From an uncultured Lachnospiraceae bacterium (GTDB lineage: Bacteria; Bacillota; Clostridia; Lachnospirales; Lachnospiraceae): a stretch of 48,292 nt of DNA. Positions 17,101-26,027 of this stretch are shown in pieces. Both the position numbers and the translations under genes were made by a program. Location of the stretch: NCBI GenBank assembly GCA_947570615.1, contig CANOVJ010000027.1, forward strand, positions 1 through 48,292, in the 5' to 3' direction. The notes beneath the pieces were generated by a model. It saw only the letters and a list, made by a program, of their open reading frames with translations, did not search any database and was not told the DNA's origin. Each line of letters starts with the position of its first letter. Position 1 is the stretch's first letter.

Positions 17101-17961
17101 TTACTTTTTATAGGAAAGGAGCCTCAGCTTCCTTCCAAGCTCCTTTAACTCTGTCTCAAGGGAACAGTCATAGACCCCTGACTCCGTCTCGATCATGCAC
17201 TGCGATTCGGAGAGGGTCATATCCGATATGATCTCAAGAGAATCTGAAAGGGTTCCCGTCTCCTCCAGGATACGCTCCTTCTGCTTCATCACATGAGGAT
17301 AATCCTTTTTGGACACATGGATAATATAGCTGGACGCGCTGTCCGTTTTCTGCATGGCATCCGTCAGAAGGCTGACCACAATCTGCCGGTACCCGGACAG
17401 ATCCACCTTAAAAATATGCTCATAGATTCCCGTCAGGGCATCCACAAACTCAGGCTCGAGCTCCTCCAGCCTCTGCTGATACTGTGCCTCAAGCTCCGCC
17501 CTTCGAGCGCTGCATTCCTTTTTGAGGGCCTCTGTCTGAGCCATCCCCTCCTGATATCCGCTCTGAAAGCCCTCGTCCTTCGCCTGTGCGAGGGCGTCTC
17601 TGCGCATAACCTCAATCCGGGCTCTGGCATCCTCCAGGGTCTGATCCGCCTCCTGCCTGATGCGTTCCAGCTCCGCTCTGGCCTGCTCAAGCTCCTCGTT
17701 TAATTTTTCCTTTTCTTCCTGGGAGCCGGCTCTGATCACATTTCCCTGTCCCTCAGGAGAGAGCAGGGCGTCCACCATGGCAACGCTAAGTCCCGCGGTG
17801 AAGCCGTCCCCGTCCTCCGGGGAGTCCTCCCTGGGCCGATACCCTTCCGCCACGGCCTCGCTGAGCCGTTCCTTCATCCGTTCATTGGAATCGATCACAC
17901 GGGCATCGCCATCCACCATGACCTGGCCCGCCTTGTAAAGATTACTAGACCACAATCTCAT
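17101..17961 (-). CDS. fliH: FliH, regulator of the FliI ATPase
   Basis: The protein has about 286 residues. A long central coiled coil (about residues 80-160, with repeated ELEQARAELERIRQEADQ patterns) leads to the conserved FliH/V-ATPase-E-like C-terminal domain (FVDALTGIYEHIFKVDLSGY and onward). FliH binds FliI and anchors it to the C-ring. The start is uncertain: a GGAGG site is only two bases before the ATG at 17961, and a TTG at 17955 would have an ideal eight-base spacing. The start overlaps the end of fliG in either case. Confidence 0.9.
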   Translation of the reverse strand: MRLWSSNLYKAGQVMVDGDARVIDSNERMKERLSEAVAEGYRPREDSPEDGDGFTAGLSVAMVDALLSPEGQGNVIRAGSQEEKEKLNEELEQARAELERIRQEADQTLEDARARIEVMRRDALAQAKDEGFQSGYQEGMAQTEALKKECSARRAELEAQYQQRLEELEPEFVDALTGIYEHIFKVDLSGYRQIVVSLLTDAMQKTDSASSYIIHVSKKDYPHVMKQKERILEETGTLSDSLEIISDMTLSESQCMIETESGVYDCSLETELKELGRKLRLLSYKK

Positions 17962-18964
17962 CACCTCCGCCGCCTCTGGAAATGATGATCTCCTGATTCT
18001 CTTCCAGTTTCCTGATTACATTAACAATCTTCTGCTGTGCTTCCTCAACATCCTTCATACGCACAGGCCCCATAAATTCCATGTCTTCCTTGATCATAAC
18101 CGCAAGACGCTTGGACAGGTTATTAAAGATCGCCGCCTGTACCTGCTCATTGGCACTCTTAAGCGCAAGGGCGAGATCGCTGTTCTCCACATCGCGCAAC
18201 ACACGCTGAATAGCGCGGTCGTCCAGAAGCAGGATATCTTCGAATACGAACATTTTCTTGCGGATCTCGTCTGCAAGCTCGGGTTCCTCCACCTCCAGAG
18301 TCTCCATAATGTGTTTCTCCGTACTGCGGTCCACCGTATTTAAGATATCCACCACGGCGTCCACGCCGCCAATGATGTTGTAATCCTGATTCATCAGGGA
18401 AGAAAGCTTTGATTCCAGCACCTTTTCCACTTCCTTTACCACGTCCGGACTGGTTCTGTCCATCACGGCGATACGTCTGGCCACGTCGGCCTGCCTCTCA
18501 GGCGAAAGCGCAGAGACGATCAGCGCCGCCTGCTGGGGCGCGAGATAGGACAAAATCAGCGCGATGGTCTGAGGATGCTCATCCTGTATAAAGTTCAGGA
18601 GCTGAGCAGCATCCGTCTTACGCACAAACTCGAAGGGCTTCACCTGCAAAGAGGCGGTAAGCTTTCCGATTACGCTCATAGCCTTCTCGTTTCCGAGAGC
18701 CTTCTCCAGAAGCTCCCTTGCGTATGTAATACCACCCTCCGCAATATACTGCTGCGCAAGGCAGATCTGATAAAACTCGTCTATGATTTCTTCTTTTAAC
18801 TGCGGAGTCACGCTCCGGGTATTGGCAATCTCCAGAGTCAGTTCCTCAATCTCCTCCTCCTTCAGGTGCTTGAAGATTGAGGCCGATTTTTCAGGGCCGA
18901 GGGCAATCAGAAGAATCGCCGCTTTCTGAACCCCGCCTATTTTGTCGTTGGCTTCTTTCGCCAT
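17945..18964 (-). CDS. fliG: FliG, flagellar rotor/switch protein
   Basis: FliG meets the stator in the rotor. The 339 residues show the family start KAAILLIALGPEKSASIFKHL, the middle EHPQTIALILSYLAPQQAALI block with the EHPQ loop, and the C-terminal torque helix FEDILLLDDRAIQRVLRDV with its charged residues. The length is standard. It lies 36 bases after fliF and overlaps fliH. Confidence 0.97.
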   Translation of the reverse strand: MAKEANDKIGGVQKAAILLIALGPEKSASIFKHLKEEEIEELTLEIANTRSVTPQLKEEIIDEFYQICLAQQYIAEGGITYARELLEKALGNEKAMSVIGKLTASLQVKPFEFVRKTDAAQLLNFIQDEHPQTIALILSYLAPQQAALIVSALSPERQADVARRIAVMDRTSPDVVKEVEKVLESKLSSLMNQDYNIIGGVDAVVDILNTVDRSTEKHIMETLEVEEPELADEIRKKMFVFEDILLLDDRAIQRVLRDVENSDLALALKSANEQVQAAIFNNLSKRLAVMIKEDMEFMGPVRMKDVEEAQQKIVNVIRKLEENQEIIISRGGGGDEIVV

Positions 18965-19000
18965 ACCTGTTTTCCACCCCCTATGAAACCCGGCCTTCGG

Positions 19001-20611
19001 TTAACCCCATTCCTCGTTCAGCCAGTTCCTCAGAAGATTGGCCGCGGCTTCCGGATTTTCATCCACAAATTTTTCGATCAGCATTCTGGTCTCGGACATC
19101 TGTTCCATTCCGATACTTTCCATCTCAACCTCAGGCTGGGACTGTAAGAGCTTTTCCACGGACAGCTCCTCGGGCTGCTCCTGCTGCTTCTCCGAGCGCA
19201 TGCTGCGAAGAACCACAAAGGCAAGAAGAGCCAGGATCAGTACGATCAGCGCGATCTGTACAATGTCCGAAAGAGATATGTTCAGCCCCTCTCTGTCAAA
19301 GAACACATTCTCAGAGTAGGCTACGATCGCTATGTTTTCCGCCGGGAATCCTGTGGCCTTGGCCACCACGTCAATGAGATCCGGGGAAACTTCCGCCTGT
19401 TCGAGTCCGGCGTGGGCGATTTTGTATTCCTCCCAGGTAACGCCGTCCAGTTCTCCCCTGGCATCCACATCCTCCTCCCGGATCAGGTTCATGGTGATGG
19501 CGGTGAGGGAAATGGACGAGGTGGAATAGTTGATCACCCCTGCGGAATTATCCTTGTTGGTGATCCGCTCCGAGGGCATATATTTCCGCTCCTCCTCCGT
19601 GGTGGAGGAATTGCTGTCGCTCTCGTTCTGGTAGACATATTCCGGCTGTTCGTTCTGCTGTCCGTTGGAGTCCGTCCCGGGAATCGCGCCGCTCTCGTTG
19701 TTGGACTCAGATGTGAAGGTCCTCTCCGAGGAAAGATACCCCTGGGAGTTTCCGTCCGGTACGTAGATCTCATGGTCTGTGGAGGACGTGGTGGAAAAGT
19801 CCACGTCCAGATTCACCGCAACCTCCACCTTGTCAAAGAGCTTGGTTCCCAGCATAACCCGTCTGACGTCGTTCTTCACCCTGGACTCCCACTGGCTCCT
19901 GACGCCGAGCTGTGAGGAAGTGGCTCCCGCCACGCTGTAATCCTCTCCCCCCGCGTACAGGGTGTTGCCCGTACGGTCCATGAGTACGATCTCCGCAGTG
20001 GTCTTATTGCCCACGGCTACCGCCAGAGCCCTGGCGATACCCGATGCAGTCTCAGAGCTGATCTCCTCGTCCAGCTCCAGGACGGCGGTGACGCCTGTTT
20101 CCTCAGCCTGCTGCACCAGCGTCCCGGTATTCTCCGGTATGTACAGCTCCACCGTGGCGCTCTTTATAAACTGAAATTTCCCCAGAAGGTCGTTGGCCAG
20201 CCGGGTCTCCATGTAATATTCGTAGCGTCTCTCCTTGTCGGCCTCGGTGGTGCTGAAGCCCCCCTCAGACACCTGATCAATGGTATAACCGTAGGCCTGG
20301 ATATCATTCGTTGCCAGCAGCATATTGGCCTGAGACTGCTGTCTTTTGTTGATCCTGACCTGAACGGCGTCGTCCGACACCTCAAAGTCGAGTCCCTCGC
20401 TCTCAAGCAGATCCGTGATCATGGCCGCTTCTCTGGCACTCTCGCAGTTTTTCAGCACAATATACTGAGGCTTCATCAGTATGGTAACCAGAACCGCAAA
20501 GGCCAGAATGATTCCTGCCCCCGCAGATATGATAAATGTTTTCTGTTTTGTGGAAAATTTGTTCCACCACTCAAGAACCTTATTTAAAAGCTCCTTCAAT
20601 CGCTCTGCCAT
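19001..20611 (-). CDS. fliF: FliF, MS-ring protein
   Basis: The MS ring is the base on which the flagellum is built. The 536 residues have an N-terminal membrane helix (about 25-46), the periplasmic ring domains with MLLATNDIQAYGYTIDQ, MVMLGTKL-like strands and a serine/asparagine-rich loop (about 300-345), a second membrane helix (about 448-470) and a short cytoplasmic tail ending in NLLRNWLNEEWG that binds FliG. All parts are of usual length. Confidence 0.96.
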   Translation of the reverse strand: MAERLKELLNKVLEWWNKFSTKQKTFIISAGAGIILAFAVLVTILMKPQYIVLKNCESAREAAMITDLLESEGLDFEVSDDAVQVRINKRQQSQANMLLATNDIQAYGYTIDQVSEGGFSTTEADKERRYEYYMETRLANDLLGKFQFIKSATVELYIPENTGTLVQQAEETGVTAVLELDEEISSETASGIARALAVAVGNKTTAEIVLMDRTGNTLYAGGEDYSVAGATSSQLGVRSQWESRVKNDVRRVMLGTKLFDKVEVAVNLDVDFSTTSSTDHEIYVPDGNSQGYLSSERTFTSESNNESGAIPGTDSNGQQNEQPEYVYQNESDSNSSTTEEERKYMPSERITNKDNSAGVINYSTSSISLTAITMNLIREEDVDARGELDGVTWEEYKIAHAGLEQAEVSPDLIDVVAKATGFPAENIAIVAYSENVFFDREGLNISLSDIVQIALIVLILALLAFVVLRSMRSEKQQEQPEELSVEKLLQSQPEVEMESIGMEQMSETRMLIEKFVDENPEAAANLLRNWLNEEWG

Positions 20612-20688
20612 GACCTGGCCGCCCGCCTTTCTTCCGTTCTCCGTTTTCGAAATGCCTCATTGATAACGATACCGCCTTTCGAAAACCG

Positions 20689-21006
20689 TCAAATCTGCAT
20701 TTGCAGAATTTCTCTGTATGCTTCAAGGAGCTTGTCGCGCACGGTTATGGTATAGCTGAGCGCTGTGGACGCCTTCTGAAGGGCATTGGTAAGCTCATGG
20801 GTGTTTTCGGTTTCGCCCAACGCCCACCGGATCTTTTCGTTTTCCGCTTTGGAAAGATAAGCGTTGGTGGTGTTCAGATTCTCGATCGCCTTGTCGAAGA
20901 AGCCCCCGAAATTTTCCGAAGAAGTGTCATCCCGTCTTAAAGCGTATCGCTGCGCCGCCTCCGAAATGGCGTCTGACGACAGGTTATAAAAAGATGAAAT
21001 ATCCAT
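20689..21006 (-). CDS. fliE: FliE, MS-ring to rod adaptor
   Basis: This 105-residue protein carries the FliE pattern NTTNAYLSKAENEKIRWALGETENTHELTNALQKAST and a C-terminal helix ending in VRDKLLEAYREILQMQI. FliE joins the rod to the MS ring. It lies between flgC and fliF, as in almost all operons. Confidence 0.94.
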   Translation of the reverse strand: MDISSFYNLSSDAISEAAQRYALRRDDTSSENFGGFFDKAIENLNTTNAYLSKAENEKIRWALGETENTHELTNALQKASTALSYTITVRDKLLEAYREILQMQI

Positions 21007-21027
21007 TTGGTCAGTTCCTCCCTCTTA

Positions 21028-21474
21028 TCACTGCGCCATCTCCAGCCCCTTCATGGCTATGCTCTTACTGGCATTGAAGGCGGTGGCATTGGCCTCGTAG
21101 GCACGGCTGGCGTCGATCAGGTTCGTCATCTCCGTGATACTGTTCACATTGGAATAGGTCACATAACCGTTTTCATCCGCATCGGGATGAGCCGGGTCGT
21201 AAACCATATTCATCTGCGTCCAGGTGTCCTCCACAACCTTTCCCACTCTCACACCCTGCCCCTGAAACCTGCTGCTGGCGGAGCCCAGAAAGCTGCTGAA
21301 GGTGCGTGCGTTCTCAGGACGCTCCTCAAAGGTCACCACCTTACGCCGATACGGCGTTCCGTCCTTGGTTCTGGTGGTGTTGGCATTGGCCAGGTTCTCG
21401 GCCATGATATCCATGCGGTAGCGCTCCGCCGACATGCCGGACGCGCTGATATTAAATGAATGAAACATGCTCAT
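21028..21474 (-). CDS. flgC: FlgC, proximal rod protein
   Basis: The 148 residues show the rod N-terminal motif FHSFNISASGMSAERYRMDIMAENLANANTTRT, split here by the usual ASG, and a C-terminal NSITEMTNLIDASRAYEANATAFNA helix. FlgC builds the proximal rod together with FlgB and FlgF. The length is typical. It follows flgB by 34 bases. Confidence 0.96.
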   Translation of the reverse strand: MSMFHSFNISASGMSAERYRMDIMAENLANANTTRTKDGTPYRRKVVTFEERPENARTFSSFLGSASSRFQGQGVRVGKVVEDTWTQMNMVYDPAHPDADENGYVTYSNVNSITEMTNLIDASRAYEANATAFNASKSIAMKGLEMAQ

Positions 21475-21508
21475 GTGCTATTCCTCCTGATTTTCAGCCC
21501 CTGGTTCC

Positions 21509-21898
21509 CTATTTGATCACCATCTTGAGATTGGCAAATTCCTGATTGATACTGTCCCGCAGACCATTGTAAAAAATCTGGTTGGAGGCGAGCTCTACGC
21601 CCTCGGTGTCAGGATCCACATTGTTGCCGTCAAGACGATAGGAAAAGGCGGCGCTGTCCGTGTAAACCTTCGCCTCCAGATCCATATCGGCCACTCTGGC
21701 CACCTTGCTGTCCACATCCTCATATCTGGTGCTGCCGAGAGCCTGCCGCAGCTGAGCGGAAAAATCGATATCCTTTCTCTTATATCCCGGCGTATTGGCA
21801 TTGGAATAATTGTTCACAAGCAGCTCGTTGCGCTGCCATGCCGCGTCCGCCGCCTTGCTGAGTACATCTACATAATTAAATACGTTACTGTCGATCAT
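21509..21898 (-). CDS. flgB: FlgB, proximal rod protein and first gene of the flagellar operon
   Basis: I start at the ATG at 21898 (129 residues), after GGGAGCAGC, rather than the upstream GTG. The protein begins MIDSNVFNYVDVLSKAADAAW, then the rod motif NNYSNANTPGYKRKDIDFS. FlgB is a proximal rod subunit. It is the promoter-proximal gene of the operon. About 125 bases of leader lie between the predicted promoter and this start, with a stable hairpin just before the ribosome binding site. Confidence 0.95.
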   Translation of the reverse strand: MIDSNVFNYVDVLSKAADAAWQRNELLVNNYSNANTPGYKRKDIDFSAQLRQALGSTRYEDVDSKVARVADMDLEAKVYTDSAAFSYRLDGNNVDPDTEGVELASNQIFYNGLRDSINQEFANLKMVIK

Positions 21899-22030
21899 AT
21901 TGCTGCTCCCTTCCCGAACTGTCAACACAGGATGCCGCCCGCGTGCGGGTCATCCCTTACTTTTATAACAATATTGTCCGAAAATCATGACAATCCTCTG
22001 ACCTCATCATGACATACTGTCCATCTGTCT
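21899..22030 (-). other. Leader of the flagellar operon
   Basis: The minus-strand leader holds a 10-base palindrome ACAATATTGT (21968-21977), a repeated TGTCATGAT motif (near 22013 and 21990), and a CodY-box-like sequence at 21972-21986 (11 of 15 consensus bases). Just before flgB it holds a GC hairpin with the core CCCGC/GCGGG and flanking GGATG/CATCC arms. These could bind regulators, but none is proven. Confidence 0.4.
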
Positions 22031-22058
22031 ATTATAAATTATCTGGCGGAAAAGGCAA
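22031..22058 (-). promoter_or_regulatory. Sigma-A-like promoter of the flagellar operon
   Basis: Minus-strand TTGCCT (22058-22053), a 16-base spacer and a perfect TATAAT (22036-22031). It is the only strong promoter-like sequence in the gap between codY and flgB and points at flgB. Confidence 0.65.
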
Positions 22059-22161
22059 GAATTTTTTTGATTCTTCATGACATCTTTGCGCCGGTTCAGG
22101 ACACCGCCTTCCCCCGGCGCATTCCCGCCGGTCCCGCCAGAAAAGCGTTTTCTCAGCGCAC

Positions 22162-22202
22162 AAAAAGGATTCATGCTCAATAATGCTTCATAAATCCTTT
22201 TA
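22162..22202 (-). terminator. Probable terminator after codY
   Basis: On the minus strand AAAAGGATTTATG and CATGAATCCTTTTT form a stem with one mismatch and a 13-base loop, ending in a T-run. It lies 25 bases after the codY stop. The stem is nearly symmetric, so it could also stop transcription from the other strand. Confidence 0.6.
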
Positions 22203-22226
22203 TCTGTCATACTCAAGCCATCCCTG

Positions 22227-23012
22227 CTATTTTAAGTTTTCATTTTTGAGCTTTTCCACTTCGTCGAATACCATGTCGTTCAATACTTTAATATAGGTTC
22301 CCTTCATTCCGGAAGACCTTGATTCAATGACGCCTGCGCTCTCGAATTTGCGCAGCGCATTGACTATAACGGAGCGCGTGATTCCTACCCGGTCTGCGAT
22401 CTTACTTGCCACCAGAATCCCCTCCATTCCGTTCAGTTCCTCAAAAATATGTACCACGGCCTCCATCTCCGAATAAGAGAGGGTGTTGATGGCGGATTTG
22501 ATCACTGCCAGCTTGCGGTTCTCCTCGGCATTCTCCTCGTTCACCGCCCGGAGCATCTCAAGTCCCACTACCGTGGTGCCGTACTCGCTCAGGATAATAT
22601 CGTCGATTGTGTAGCGGTCCGCGCATTTGTACAGAAAAAGTGTCCCGAGCCGCTCGCCGGCAATCTCAATGGGAGCGATGATCGCCTGGAAATCTCTCAC
22701 CTCATCCTCCTCGAATCCAAGGGTTTCGAGATTGACATTTTCCTTGGTGGAGAGGACCGCCAGAAGTCTCTCGTTGAGCACGGGATCGATAAAGCCGCCC
22801 ACCTGATCGGCAATCAGTCCGGTAAAAGCCGTGATCCCGATACTCTCGCCCACGCCAAGCACCTTTCCCTTTCTGCTGATCACCAGGACATTGGAGGATA
22901 ATATCTCGCACAGAACGGAACAGATATCGTTAAAAATCACCTTGCTGGAATCATTGTTGTGAAGAAGCTTACCAATCTTTCTGGTCTTATCTAAGAGCTG
23001 TACCCCACTCAT
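22227..23012 (-). CDS. codY: CodY, GTP- and branched-chain-amino-acid-sensing global repressor
   Basis: CodY represses starvation genes when GTP and isoleucine, leucine and valine are abundant. The 261 residues (start at the ATG at 23012 behind GGGAGGGATA) comprise an N-terminal GAF domain and a C-terminal winged helix. The recognition part SKIADRVGITRSVIVNALRKFESAGVIESRS (about 205-235, split here) is highly conserved. The gene sits directly upstream of the flagellar operon. In Bacillus codY follows clpQY and precedes flgB, so this neighbourhood is partly shared. It has its own promoter and terminator. Confidence 0.96.
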   Translation of the reverse strand: MSGVQLLDKTRKIGKLLHNNDSSKVIFNDICSVLCEILSSNVLVISRKGKVLGVGESIGITAFTGLIADQVGGFIDPVLNERLLAVLSTKENVNLETLGFEEDEVRDFQAIIAPIEIAGERLGTLFLYKCADRYTIDDIILSEYGTTVVGLEMLRAVNEENAEENRKLAVIKSAINTLSYSEMEAVVHIFEELNGMEGILVASKIADRVGITRSVIVNALRKFESAGVIESRSSGMKGTYIKVLNDMVFDEVEKLKNENLK

Positions 23013-23041
23013 GTATATCCCTCCCAAAAACTTTCACGGCT

Positions 23042-23070
23042 ATTGTATCACAGAGTCTCTGCAATTTCAA
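23042..23070 (-). promoter_or_regulatory. codY: Sigma-A promoter of codY
   Basis: Minus-strand TTGAAA (23070-23065), a 17-base spacer and TACAAT (23047-23042), about 30 bases before the codY start. Three imperfect CodY-box-like sequences lie just upstream (23073-23087, 23112-23126 and 23130-23144), the last two inside the end of topA. Confidence 0.7.
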
Positions 23071-23106
23071 CAACCGTTCCGAAAATTCTATAAAATCCCA
23101 GTTATT

Positions 23107-25200
23107 CTATGAATTTTCAGATTTCTCGGAATTTTCCGGAATTTGGGTTACATATCCACAGTTTTCCCCCATGCACACCAGTCTGTTTCCTTTATAAAGC
23201 AGAAGCGAGCCGCATCTGGGGCACTTTTCTTTTGAGGGCTTTTGCCATACCATGAAGCCGCATTCGGGATTGTCTATGCAGCCGTAATACTTTCTGCCCT
23301 TTCTGGTCTTTTTCAGCACGACATCCTTTCCACATTCCGGACAGGCGACGCCGATCTTCTCGTAATAGGGCTTCGTAGAGCGGCACTCCGGGAAGCCCGG
23401 GCAGGCCAGGAACCTTCCGTGAGGTCCGTATTTGATCACCATCTGTCTTCCGCACACGTCGCAGACCTCGTCGGAGAGCTCATCCGCAATCTGCACATGC
23501 TCGAGCTCCTTCTCCGCCTTAACCACGGCCTCGTCCAGATCGGGATAGAAGTTGGAGACGATGGTTTTCCAGTCCATGCTTCCCTCCTCCACGCTGTCCA
23601 AAAGCGCCTCCATATTGGCCGTAAAGTTCACATCCACGATGCTGGGGAAAGCGTCCTTCATCATGCCGTTTACCACCTCGCCAAGCTCCGTCACATAAAG
23701 GTTGCGGTTCTCCTTCACAACGTAATGCCTGGCCAGAATCGTGGTGATGGTGGGGGCGTAGGTGCTCGGACGTCCGATTCCCAGCTCCTCCAGGGCATGC
23801 ACCAGGGAAGCCTCCGTATAATGGGGGGCTGGCTGGGTAAAATGCTGCTTTTCTGAAAACTCCGACAGTTTCAGCTTAACGCCCTGATCCACTCCCCTGG
23901 CCAGAACGTTGACCTCCTCCTTATCCTCCTCCCTGGTGTAGACGCACATAAACCCGTCGAACAAAAGGGTGGACGCCGCCACCGTAAAACGATGCCCCCC
24001 GGCGTCGATTTTTACGGAGGTGGTCTCATATCTTGCAGGCTGCATTCTGGAGGCCGCAAACCGCTTCCATATGAGCTGATAGAGCCGGAGCTGATCCCTG
24101 GATAAGGAGTCCTTAAGGGCGGCCGGGGTCAGGGACAGATCCGTGGGGCGGATGGCCTCGTGGGCGTCCTGGATCTTTTTGTTATCGCTCTTTGCCTGCG
24201 CGCTTCCCTTTACCACATACTCCTCGCCGTAGTTGCTTCTGATATATTCCTCCGCCATCGTCTCCGCGTCCCTGGATACTCTGGTGGAGTCGGTACGCAG
24301 ATAGGTGATGATACCCACGGTGCCGTTTCCCTTAATCTCGATCCCCTCATAGAGCTGCTGGGCCAGCCGCATGGTCTTCTGGGTTGAAAAATTCAGTACC
24401 TTGCTGGCCTCCTGCTGGAGGGTGGAGGTGGTAAAGGGCAGGGGGGACTTCTTGACCCGCTCTCCCTTCTTCACCTCGCTCACCACAAACTCAGCGTCCT
24501 TTATCTGCCTGAGGATATCGTCCAGCTCCTCCCTGGAGGAGATGACGGCCCGGCTGTCCTTTTTTCCGTAATATTTCGCCAGAAGGGGCTTTTTCTCCCC
24601 GGGCAGAGTGAAGGACGCGTCCAGCGTCCAGTATTCCTCCGGTATAAAGCTGTCGATCTCCTCCTCCCGGTCGCAGATGATGCGCAGCGCCACGGACTGT
24701 ACCCGTCCGGCGCTTAACCCCCGCTTGATCTTTCCCCACAGAAGAGGGGAGATGCGATAGCCCACCATCCTGTCAAGAACCCGGCGGGCCTGCTGGGCGT
24801 TGACCAGGTCCATATCGATCTGTCTGGCGTTTTTGAGGGATTCCTTCACCGCGGTTTTGGTGATTTCATTAAACGTGATCCTGTATACCTTTTTTCCCTC
24901 CAGCTTCAGCGCGATCATCAGATGCCAGGAAATCGCCTCCCCCTCCCGGTCAGGGTCGGTAGCCAGATAAATCTTCTGAGCCTTCTTCACTTCCCTGCGC
25001 AGTCCCGCGAGCAGCTCTCCCTTTCCCCGGATGGTGATATATTTGGGCTCGTAGCCATGTTCCACATCGATTCCCATCTGACTTCTGGGCAGATCGCGCA
25101 CATGCCCGTTGCTGGCCGCCACCGCGTAATCGGACCCCAGAAATTTTTTAATTGTCTTTACCTTTGCCGGTGATTCTACTATTACAAGATATTTCGCCAT
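23107..25200 (-). CDS. topA: TopA, DNA topoisomerase I
   Basis: TopA relaxes negative supercoils. The 697 residues start with KYLVIVESPAKVKTIKKFLG (Toprim domain, with DPDREGEAISWH near 83). The strand-cutting tyrosine is Y300 in GIITYLRTDSTR. Three C-terminal zinc ribbons show paired cysteines (CDVCG/CPGFPEC, CPECG/CIDNPEC, CPRCG/CMGENC). I start at the ATG at 25200; an ATG at 25212 is closer to the AAAGGG sequence and is possible. It has its own promoter and is followed by codY. Confidence 0.97.
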   Translation of the reverse strand: MAKYLVIVESPAKVKTIKKFLGSDYAVAASNGHVRDLPRSQMGIDVEHGYEPKYITIRGKGELLAGLRREVKKAQKIYLATDPDREGEAISWHLMIALKLEGKKVYRITFNEITKTAVKESLKNARQIDMDLVNAQQARRVLDRMVGYRISPLLWGKIKRGLSAGRVQSVALRIICDREEEIDSFIPEEYWTLDASFTLPGEKKPLLAKYYGKKDSRAVISSREELDDILRQIKDAEFVVSEVKKGERVKKSPLPFTTSTLQQEASKVLNFSTQKTMRLAQQLYEGIEIKGNGTVGIITYLRTDSTRVSRDAETMAEEYIRSNYGEEYVVKGSAQAKSDNKKIQDAHEAIRPTDLSLTPAALKDSLSRDQLRLYQLIWKRFAASRMQPARYETTSVKIDAGGHRFTVAASTLLFDGFMCVYTREEDKEEVNVLARGVDQGVKLKLSEFSEKQHFTQPAPHYTEASLVHALEELGIGRPSTYAPTITTILARHYVVKENRNLYVTELGEVVNGMMKDAFPSIVDVNFTANMEALLDSVEEGSMDWKTIVSNFYPDLDEAVVKAEKELEHVQIADELSDEVCDVCGRQMVIKYGPHGRFLACPGFPECRSTKPYYEKIGVACPECGKDVVLKKTRKGRKYYGCIDNPECGFMVWQKPSKEKCPRCGSLLLYKGNRLVCMGENCGYVTQIPENSEKSENS

Positions 25201-25325
25201 AATAATATTCATACCCTTTCCATCGCCCGCATGCCGCATAAATCTGTGCGGCGGCAGGTTTTTTGAGCCGCCCGCTCTCCGGCCGGAGCCGTTTTTCCTC
25301 CTGCCGGCAGCTCATTCATTTATGG

Positions 25326-25354
25326 ACTATACAATACTTTTCAGACGGTTACAA
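25326..25354 (-). promoter_or_regulatory. topA: Sigma-A promoter of topA
   Basis: Minus-strand TTGTAA (25354-25349), a 17-base spacer and TATAGT (25331-25326). It lies just after the prepilin peptidase stop, about 125 bases before the topA start. A GC-rich palindrome (CTCCGGCCGGAG) lies in the leader. Confidence 0.65.
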
Positions 25355-25383
25355 GTCCGAATTTCTTAATATTTCCTGTCTCT

Positions 25384-25836
25384 TCACCCCAAAAGCGCCG
25401 CCGCAAGCATTCCCGCGGCGAGATACGGCCCCAGCGCCATGGCCCTTTTTTGCCTTTCTTTTATTCTCTGAAAGGCAAAACCGGCCAGGCTGAAAAGCCC
25501 GCCCAGAAAAAACGCCCACAGAATCCTTTCCCATCCCAGGAAAAGTCCTGCCGCCGCCGTCAGCTTGATATCGCCGCCTCCCACGCCCTTTTCGTCCGTC
25601 AGCCCAAAGACAAAAAGCAATGGAACGCTCACTCCGAAAAAGCCCGCCAGATGCTCCGGCCACCGGGAAGGAGCGCAGAGCAAGCGCAGGATTCCCAGCC
25701 CGGCCAGAGCGAAATTGCACACCGGAGGGATTTTCCCCGTCCTGGCATCCGCCAGGGCGCAGACAAGAAGCGTCACTGCAAAGAGGACTGTGAGCAGATT
25801 CGCCCTGTGATCAGACAACAGCGTCCACAATTTCAT
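25384..25836 (-). CDS. Small prepilin peptidase (A24 family, catalytic domain only)
   Basis: This protein of about 150 residues has five or six membrane helices and both A24 aspartates: one in CALADARTGKIP and one in GVGGGDIKLTAAAGL. It lacks the N-terminal methylase region of full PilD/ComC enzymes, so it resembles TadV/CpaA-type peptidases. It would cut type IV pilin-like precursors at the membrane. The start could be the ATG at 25836 or at 25851; both overlap the end of the upstream small gene. It lies in a row with comM and dprA, which suggests a link with DNA uptake. No pilin genes are in view. Confidence 0.85.
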   Translation of the reverse strand: MKLWTLLSDHRANLLTVLFAVTLLVCALADARTGKIPPVCNFALAGLGILRLLCAPSRWPEHLAGFFGVSVPLLFVFGLTDEKGVGGGDIKLTAAAGLFLGWERILWAFFLGGLFSLAGFAFQRIKERQKRAMALGPYLAAGMLAAALLG

Positions 25837-25993
25837 ACTGCATCCACTCATATTTCAGGAGCGTCCCCTCCCTGATCTGCTCCGGCAGCAACGCTCTGGC
25901 CACCAGCTTCAGATCTGCGCCCTCCTCGTCCGTTCTTTTCAGATTAGCGTAATCTCCATCTATATTTACCACCTGATAATAAAAAGTATTCAT
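25811..25993 (-). CDS. Small conserved-looking protein of unknown function
   Basis: A 60-residue acidic protein (MNTFYYQVVNIDGDYANLKR at the start). The pattern of short strands and the LLPEQIREGTLLKYE segment faintly recalls DUF3006-like small beta proteins, but this is a weak resemblance. The ATG at 25993 follows an AAAGGA sequence at a rather long distance. It lies between dprA and the prepilin peptidase and overlaps the latter's start, so it is likely cotranscribed and translated. No function can be assigned. Confidence 0.6.
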   Translation of the reverse strand: MNTFYYQVVNIDGDYANLKRTDEEGADLKLVARALLPEQIREGTLLKYEWMQYEIVDAVV

Positions 25994-26027
25994 GAAATTA
26001 TCGTTTCCTTTCTGCCGCCTGCGAAAT

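Noticed and set aside
22007-22216. Possible 69-residue gene between codY and flgB
   Set aside because: It overlaps the codY terminator and the flgB promoter, has no good ribosome binding site, and its translation resembles no family.
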